Shown in pieces: positions 59,777 through 64,000 of a stretch of 64,000 nucleotides of DNA (positions within the stretch are counted from its first letter, which is position 1; each line of letters opens with the position of its first letter). The DNA lies in assembly GCF_018919385.1 (NCBI RefSeq), contig NZ_JAHLMF010000003.1, positions 186,001-250,000 of the forward strand, written 5' to 3'. A program made the translations under genes and the position numbers. Below the pieces are notes generated by a model that was not told the DNA's origin, did no database searches, and saw only the letters and a program-made list of their open reading frames with translations. This DNA is from Geomonas diazotrophica. GTDB lineage: Bacteria > Desulfobacterota > Desulfuromonadia > Geobacterales > Geobacteraceae.

Positions 59777-60247
59777 ATGGTTAGCAATCATAGAGGGGCC
59801 TGTACGGCGGGAGACGGGTTCGGCGCGATGGAGGTGGTGCTGGTCAAACGGCAACAGCCTCCTGACGCGCAACGTGTCGCCGTGGTGTTGACCGTGGCCT
59901 ACGATCCGGATGTCTGGCGGCTGGTGAACGAGGATATGGACGAGATCGCATCCAACTTGATGAGGGTGAGAAACATGAACAAGGACAGCAAAATGCACGT
60001 CGACGAGAGCGCACAGCTCTTCCAGAGAAGCCTGCAACCGTTTTTCGCCCTGATCTCGGCGACCTCGAAGGAGCACGTCATGGACAAACTCTCGGTCTCG
60101 CTCAGGAAGGCGCTGCTGCTCATGGCCATGGAGCGCTACGGCTGTAACCGGGAGAAAATGTGCCGGGCCCTGGGGTTGACCAAGGCGAAACTCGAAAAGG
60201 AAATGAAGCTCTGCGGCCTGGTGAACCAGGAACAGCGCGCAGCCTGA
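59777..60247 (+). CDS. Small Fis-type helix-turn-helix protein
   Basis: 156 residues. The C-terminal 45 residues contain LRKALLLMAMERYGCNREKMCRALGLTKAKLEKEMKLCGL, a Fis-like HTH (HTH_8) as in the ends of sigma-54 activators, but there is no AAA+ domain. The N-terminal part (MEVVLVKRQQPPDAQRVAVVLTVAYDPDVWRLVNEDMDEIASNL) is not recognised. ATG at 59777 has a strong GGGAGGT site. Possibly a DNA-binding regulator; target unknown. Confidence 0.7.
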   Translation: MVSNHRGACTAGDGFGAMEVVLVKRQQPPDAQRVAVVLTVAYDPDVWRLVNEDMDEIASNLMRVRNMNKDSKMHVDESAQLFQRSLQPFFALISATSKEHVMDKLSVSLRKALLLMAMERYGCNREKMCRALGLTKAKLEKEMKLCGLVNQEQRAA

Positions 60248-60252
60248 ACGAA

Positions 60253-60286
60253 GGGGGCGGGACCGTCCCGGTCCCGCCCTTTCTTC
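60253..60286 (+). terminator. Likely terminator after the HTH gene
   Basis: GGGCGGGACC-GTCCC-GGTCCCGCCC is a strong stem, followed by a weak T-rich tail (TTTCTTC). The U-tract is poor, so efficiency is uncertain. Confidence 0.6.
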
Positions 60287-60506
60287 GCCGTCTCCGCACC
60301 CCCCTCCCCGCCCGTTTTCCCTGCTTCCGCCTCATCTTTGCAGACGAAATGCCTTGAATAATGAATACGGATTTGTTAGAGTGCTGCGTCGTTTCCCATT
60401 AAAATTTCCAGCCCGGCTGGTGCAAAAAAACGGCGCGATTTCGTGCCGTTAATATTTTCTAAGTGTAAGACAGCCCTAGTGCGAGTCGCAGAACCGAGGC
60501 CTTATT

Positions 60507-61475
60507 ATGGATGCAGCGCTTGCCCTGATCGGGGAAGATCTAAAAAACGTGGAACTGCAGTTCAAGAAGGATCTGCAGTCGGATGTCCCGCTCATTCGCA
60601 AGGTGGGCGAGTACGTGCTTTCCAGCGGCGGGAAGAGGATACGCCCGGCGCTGGTGCTTCTGGCGGCCAAGCTCTGTGGCTACCAGGGGAGCCGCAGCGT
60701 GCCGCTTGCCAGCGTGGTGGAATTCATCCACACCGCCACCCTTTTGCATGACGACGTTGTGGACAACGCCAACCTGCGCCGCGGCCTGGCCTCCGCCAAC
60801 ACCCTCTGGGGGAACGAAGCCTCGGTTCTCGTCGGCGACTTCCTCTTCTCCAAGTCCTTCTCGCTCATGGTGACCGACGGCGACCTGGGCATCCTCAAGG
60901 TACTCGCCGACGCCACCACCATGATCGCGGAAGGGGAAGTGCTGCAGCTGGTCTGCACCAGTGACCTGGAGATCACTGTGGAGCGCTACATCGAAGTGGT
61001 GCGCAGCAAGACCGCCATCCTGCTGTCGGCGGCCTGCGAGGTCGGCGCCATCCTCGGCGGCGTGGATCCGGAACTCAGGCAGGCGGTTGCGGACTACGGC
61101 ATGGACCTCGGCATAGCCTTCCAGCTCATGGACGACACCCTGGACTACACCGCCAGCGAGGAGCAGTTCGGCAAGAGCATCGGGCATGACCTCGAGGAGG
61201 GGAAGATCACGCTGCCCTTGATCCATACCCTGAAGCAGTGCAGCGAGGCGGAGCGCGATTTCATCGCTTCGGTCGTGGAGAAGGACCTGCTCTCGGACGA
61301 GGACTTCGGCCAGGTGCTGGCCTTGGTGCAACGCTACGGCGGCATCGAGCACACCGTCGCCTCGGCCGGGGAGCATGTCGCCCTTTGCAAGAAACACCTG
61401 GAGAAATTCCCGGCCTCGGTCGCCAGGGAGGCCCTTGCCGACCTTGCCGACTACGTGGTTACCCGGGTCAAATAA
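60507..61475 (+). CDS. ispB: Polyprenyl diphosphate synthase (IspB-like)
   Basis: 322 residues. Trans-prenyl chain elongation enzyme that probably makes the side chain of menaquinone. First aspartate-rich motif LLHDDVVDNANLRRG at about residue 82, second FQLMDDTLDYTASEEQFGKSIG at about residue 208, and GGKRIRPALVLL near the start. ATG is preceded only by a weak site. Chain length cannot be told surely from sequence by eye; a long-chain product (C40 or so) is most likely. Confidence 0.93.
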   Translation: MDAALALIGEDLKNVELQFKKDLQSDVPLIRKVGEYVLSSGGKRIRPALVLLAAKLCGYQGSRSVPLASVVEFIHTATLLHDDVVDNANLRRGLASANTLWGNEASVLVGDFLFSKSFSLMVTDGDLGILKVLADATTMIAEGEVLQLVCTSDLEITVERYIEVVRSKTAILLSAACEVGAILGGVDPELRQAVADYGMDLGIAFQLMDDTLDYTASEEQFGKSIGHDLEEGKITLPLIHTLKQCSEAERDFIASVVEKDLLSDEDFGQVLALVQRYGGIEHTVASAGEHVALCKKHLEKFPASVAREALADLADYVVTRVK

Positions 61476-61562
61476 CCGCCCCGGGATCCCTTCCCGCCAT
61501 TTAGCGGCTTTGACGCCAAAATTTCGGGAAAAAGCAGACTCTACTCCTTTTCTCCCATCCTT

Positions 61563-61597
61563 AATGAGCGTCAGTTATTCGGCGCTCATTTGTTTTC
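61563..61597 (+). terminator. Intrinsic terminator after ispB
   Basis: AATGAGCG and CGCTCATT make an 8-bp stem with a 12-base loop, then TGTTTTC. Spacing of 87 bases after the gene is somewhat long. Confidence 0.65.
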
Positions 61598-61682
61598 TTC
61601 AAGAAGGATGGGGCTTTCCGCATTTCCTATCCCGTTACGCCCGGGCTTCCCTCCCCTTGGTGCATTTCTTGCTGTTAGATCC

Positions 61683-61982
61683 ATGTCTTCATATTTAGTG
61701 TTATGGGTTCCGGGGGGAGATGTGGACGAAGAAATGCTGTTGCACTCGTCTGAACTGGAAGTGAACGGAGAGCTTTTTAGCATAAACATCTTCTGCAGCG
61801 CCGCCGGGCGCTTCTTCGCCAAGACCTGCCTGGGCGAGGACGATTTCATCATCACCGACGGCCCCTCGCTGCCGGAGACGCTGAAACGGCACGAAGACCT
61901 GCTGCCTCTGGCCGTCGGCACCCGCGAACTGACCCAAAGCTACTTCGGCGGGCCCCGCAGACCCCGGGGGCGTCGCACCTAG
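61683..61982 (+). CDS. Hypothetical small protein
   Basis: 99 residues from ATG 61683: MSSYLVLWVPGGDVDEEMLLHSSELEVNGELFSINIFCSAAGRFFAKTCLGEDDFIITDG, then LPETLKRHEDLLPLAVGTRELTQSYFGG and a basic tail. I do not recognise the family. No TM, no signal. Codon use looks like real coding. The ribosome site is weak. Confidence 0.55.
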   Translation: MSSYLVLWVPGGDVDEEMLLHSSELEVNGELFSINIFCSAAGRFFAKTCLGEDDFIITDGPSLPETLKRHEDLLPLAVGTRELTQSYFGGPRRPRGRRT

Positions 61983-62266
61983 CGTACACGGTTCCGTGGA
62001 GCAGACCCCGCCCGGCGCCGATGCCGGGCCAATCGTGGCACCGCCCGGTTCCGGCGGCGCCAGCCGTCCCCTTTTTCCCTCGATTTTCCCCCCCGCTTCC
62101 TTTCTTGCTTCCCTCTGGCACCATCAGCTCTTCTCATGTGGGGCCCGCTGCTAATCCGCAACCGGCTGCCTCCGCGATCCGCATCGCTCGCGCCTTCGGT
62201 CTTCGCCGCCCTGCAGAGCCGGGTGCCGCGAGATTGGGCTCATTATAAAAAGGGTTGCCCTCGTTC

Positions 62267-62289
62267 GGTAAATCGGTTAAAAATTTACC
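62267..62289 (+). promoter_or_regulatory. Inverted repeat in the leader of the sigma-54 regulator
   Basis: GGTAAAT-N9-ATTTACC is a perfect 7-bp inverted repeat, about 40 bases before the start codon. It might be an operator or a leader hairpin. The rest of 61983-62330 is GC-rich with one stem-loop (GCCCGGC-N6-GCCGGGC at 62010-62029), and no gene is recognised there. Confidence 0.4.
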
Positions 62290-62330
62290 TGTCTCCTTAT
62301 ACGACCCCTTTCGTCCTCATCCGGGAAACC

Positions 62331-63692
62331 ATGCCCCCAAAGATACTGATCATAGATGACGACAGCTCGCTCAGACGCGTGCTCGAGTACAACCTGCAGC
62401 AGGAAGGGTACGACGTCTACACCGCCGCCGACGGCTCGACGGGTCTGCAGCTTTTCGAGGAGAAGTCCCCCCAACTTGTGATCACCGACCTGAAGATGCC
62501 GGGGATCACCGGGTTCGAGGTCCTCTCCACGGTCAAGGAGCGTGCCCCCTCGACCGTGGTCATCGTCCTGACCGCCTTCGGCGCCATCGACACCGCCGTC
62601 GAGGCGATGAAGCTCGGCGCTTTTCATTACCTCACCAAGCCCTTCAACAGGGAAGAGCTGAAGGTCACCGTGCTGAAGGGGCTCCAGTTGCAGGGGCTCT
62701 CCGAAGAAAACCGCCTGCTCAAGGAGGAGCTTTCCGGCCGCACCGAATTCAAGAGCATCGTCGGCACCTCCCGCGCCATGGAGGGGGTTTTTTCCGTGGT
62801 GCGCAAGGTAGCGGATACCGAGGCGACCGTCCTGATCACCGGGGAATCCGGGACCGGCAAGGAACTGGTGGCGCGGGCGATCCATTCCGGCAGTTCCCGC
62901 CGGGCCGCTCCCTTCGTGGCGGTCAATTGCGCCGCCATACCGAGGGATCTCCTCGAGAGCGAACTCTTCGGCCACGTCAAGGGCGCCTTCACCGGCGCCA
63001 TCCGTGACAAGGAAGGGAAGTTCCAGCTCGCAGACGGCGGCACCATCTTCCTGGACGAGGTGGGGGATCTCCCCCTCGAATTGCAGCCGAAGCTGTTGCG
63101 GGTCTTGCAGGAGCGGGTGGTCGAACCGGTGGGGGGGACCTCGCTGCAGAAGATCGATCTCAGGGTGGTGGCGGCTACCAACGCCGACCTCGAGCGCTGG
63201 ATCGCGGAAGGGAAGTTCCGCGAGGACCTCTACTACCGGCTCTCGGTGATCCCGGTCCAGCTCCCGCCGCTGCGCGAAAGGGTGGAGGACGTGCCGCTTT
63301 TGATCCGCTATTTCTGCGGCAAGTTCGGCGCCGAAGCGGTGACGTTCTCGAAGGAGGCGCTGCAGAGGCTGCAGGAGTATGCCTGGCCGGGAAACGTGCG
63401 CGAGCTGGAGAACACGGTGGAGCGCCTGCTCATCATGCGCGAGGGGGACCAGATCGGGGTGGACGAACTCCCCGCCAAGATCGCGGCCGCGGCACCTGCT
63501 CCCGAGGGGGGGGTGCTCAGGCTCCCCGCCGGCGGTTATTCGCTGGAACAGCTCGAGATGGAGGTGGTCCTGGAGGCGCTCAACCGCTGCGACTGGAACC
63601 AGACCGCCGCGGCGCGCTTCCTGCGCATCCCGCGCCACACCCTGATCTACAGGATGGAAAAGTACAATATCTCGCAACCGGGGAGGAAATGA
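62331..63692 (+). CDS. Sigma-54-dependent response regulator (NtrC family)
   Basis: 453 residues: a receiver with D53 (LVITDLKMPG) and K near 103 (LTKPF), a AAA+ domain with Walker A GESGTGKE, ELFGHVKGAFTGAIRDK (GAFTGA loop that touches sigma-54), Walker B GTIFLDEVGDL and the R-finger region, and a C-terminal Fis-like HTH (LEALNRCDWNQTAAARFLRIPRHTLIYRMEKY). It activates sigma-54 promoters. No kinase gene is seen in the window. It overlaps the next gene's ATG by one base, so the two are coupled. Confidence 0.95.
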   Translation: MPPKILIIDDDSSLRRVLEYNLQQEGYDVYTAADGSTGLQLFEEKSPQLVITDLKMPGITGFEVLSTVKERAPSTVVIVLTAFGAIDTAVEAMKLGAFHYLTKPFNREELKVTVLKGLQLQGLSEENRLLKEELSGRTEFKSIVGTSRAMEGVFSVVRKVADTEATVLITGESGTGKELVARAIHSGSSRRAAPFVAVNCAAIPRDLLESELFGHVKGAFTGAIRDKEGKFQLADGGTIFLDEVGDLPLELQPKLLRVLQERVVEPVGGTSLQKIDLRVVAATNADLERWIAEGKFREDLYYRLSVIPVQLPPLRERVEDVPLLIRYFCGKFGAEAVTFSKEALQRLQEYAWPGNVRELENTVERLLIMREGDQIGVDELPAKIAAAAPAPEGGVLRLPAGGYSLEQLEMEVVLEALNRCDWNQTAAARFLRIPRHTLIYRMEKYNISQPGRK

Positions 63693-64000
63693 TGAAACGT
63701 TTGATCGCAGCCTTGCTGCTGATAGCTGCGCTGGCCGCCGCGGGGTGCGCAAAGAAAGCAGCCGAGGCACCTGCCGTGGAGGGAAATCCCGCCCCGGATT
63801 TCACCCTGAAGGACCTCTCCGGTAAGCCGGTGCAGCTCTCCACCCTGAAGGGTAAACTGGTGCTGGTCAACTTCTGGGCCACCTGGTGCCCCCCCTGCCG
63901 CGAGGAGATCCCGTCCATGGTGAAGCTAAACCAGGCGATGCAGGGCAAGAACTTCCAGATGCTGGCGGTTTCCATCGATGAGGGGGGCAAGACCGCCGTC
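63692..64000 (+). CDS. TlpA-like thioredoxin-fold lipoprotein (partial, runs off the window)
   Basis: The first 103 residues are seen. The signal has a lipobox-like AAGC (LIAALLLIAALAAAGCAKK), so it is probably a lipoprotein. The thioredoxin fold begins with NPAPDFTLKDLSGKPVQLSTLKGKLVLVNFWATWCPPCREEIPSM, with the active-site CPPC. This is the TlpA/ResA type that keeps apocytochrome cysteines reduced. GGGAGG lies 5 bases before ATG 63692; an ATG three bases earlier is less likely. Confidence 0.9.
   Translation, partial: MKRLIAALLLIAALAAAGCAKKAAEAPAVEGNPAPDFTLKDLSGKPVQLSTLKGKLVLVNFWATWCPPCREEIPSMVKLNQAMQGKNFQMLAVSIDEGGKTAV

Noticed and set aside
62030-62120. TGGCAC words in the leader of the sigma-54 regulator as a -24/-12 promoter
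   Set aside because: Neither TGGCAC is followed by a TTGC-like -12 at the proper distance, so I do not call a sigma-54 promoter.

Overview
The window looks like a chromosomal segment from a Geobacterales bacterium (Geobacter/Citrifermentans/Geomonas type). Three things point there: a triheme c7 cytochrome of the PpcA type beside ResB/CcsB cytochrome c maturation genes, two further multiheme c-type cytochromes, and a high-GC core with selenium-metabolism genes. The genus call is inference from gene content and remembered synteny; no search was run.

Layout. 0-0.5 kb: end of a multiheme cytochrome gene (minus strand), then tRNA-Thr(CGU). 1.2-7.6 kb: an envelope and metal stress block with a CusRS-like pair, a CpxRA-like pair, a Spy/CpxP-like periplasmic protein, a PDZ-only protein and a lone receiver. 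7.9-11.1 kb: a thiamin operon (thiED, thiC) read leftward behind a TPP riboswitch with a terminator. 11.2-18.4 kb: alr, a selenocysteine-containing selD (in-frame UGA), a RACo-type ATPase, then purH, purD and purE. 18.5-22.2 kb: ppcA, resB, ccsB and a roughly 11-heme cytochrome.

22.3-44.3 kb is a surface polysaccharide locus with many overlapping genes. It holds eight glycosyltransferases, a winged-helix regulator with a Rossmann-like tail, pseG, a Wzx-type flippase, a DUF362 protein paired with an ATP-grasp protein, a YfhO-like membrane protein, and a four-gene module of acyl-AMP ligase, acyl carrier protein, SGNH protein and MBOAT. That module has the same parts list as the Gram-positive Dlt D-alanylation system, and I consider it the most interesting gene system here. 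Just upstream of the regulator lies a tandem array of seven 40-bp units, each an imperfect palindrome.

44.4-64 kb is housekeeping: a TrmN6-like methyltransferase, a DciA-like protein, DUF3343 and yedF (selenium/sulfur), ffh-rpsP-khpA-rimM-trmD-methyltransferase-rplS, rnhB, yraN, a split glutamine-dependent NAD synthetase (amidase gene plus nadE), rsmI, a CsaA-like protein, ltaE, pgi, a Fis-type HTH protein, a polyprenyl diphosphate synthase, a sigma-54 response regulator and the start of a TlpA-like thioredoxin lipoprotein.

Several families of small palindromic repeats lie between genes, and two repeats run into the 3' ends of coding regions (trmD and the TrmN6-like gene). No insertion sequence, integrase, prophage, rRNA or CRISPR array was seen. 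Promoter, operator and SECIS calls come from reading motifs by eye and are less certain than the genes.
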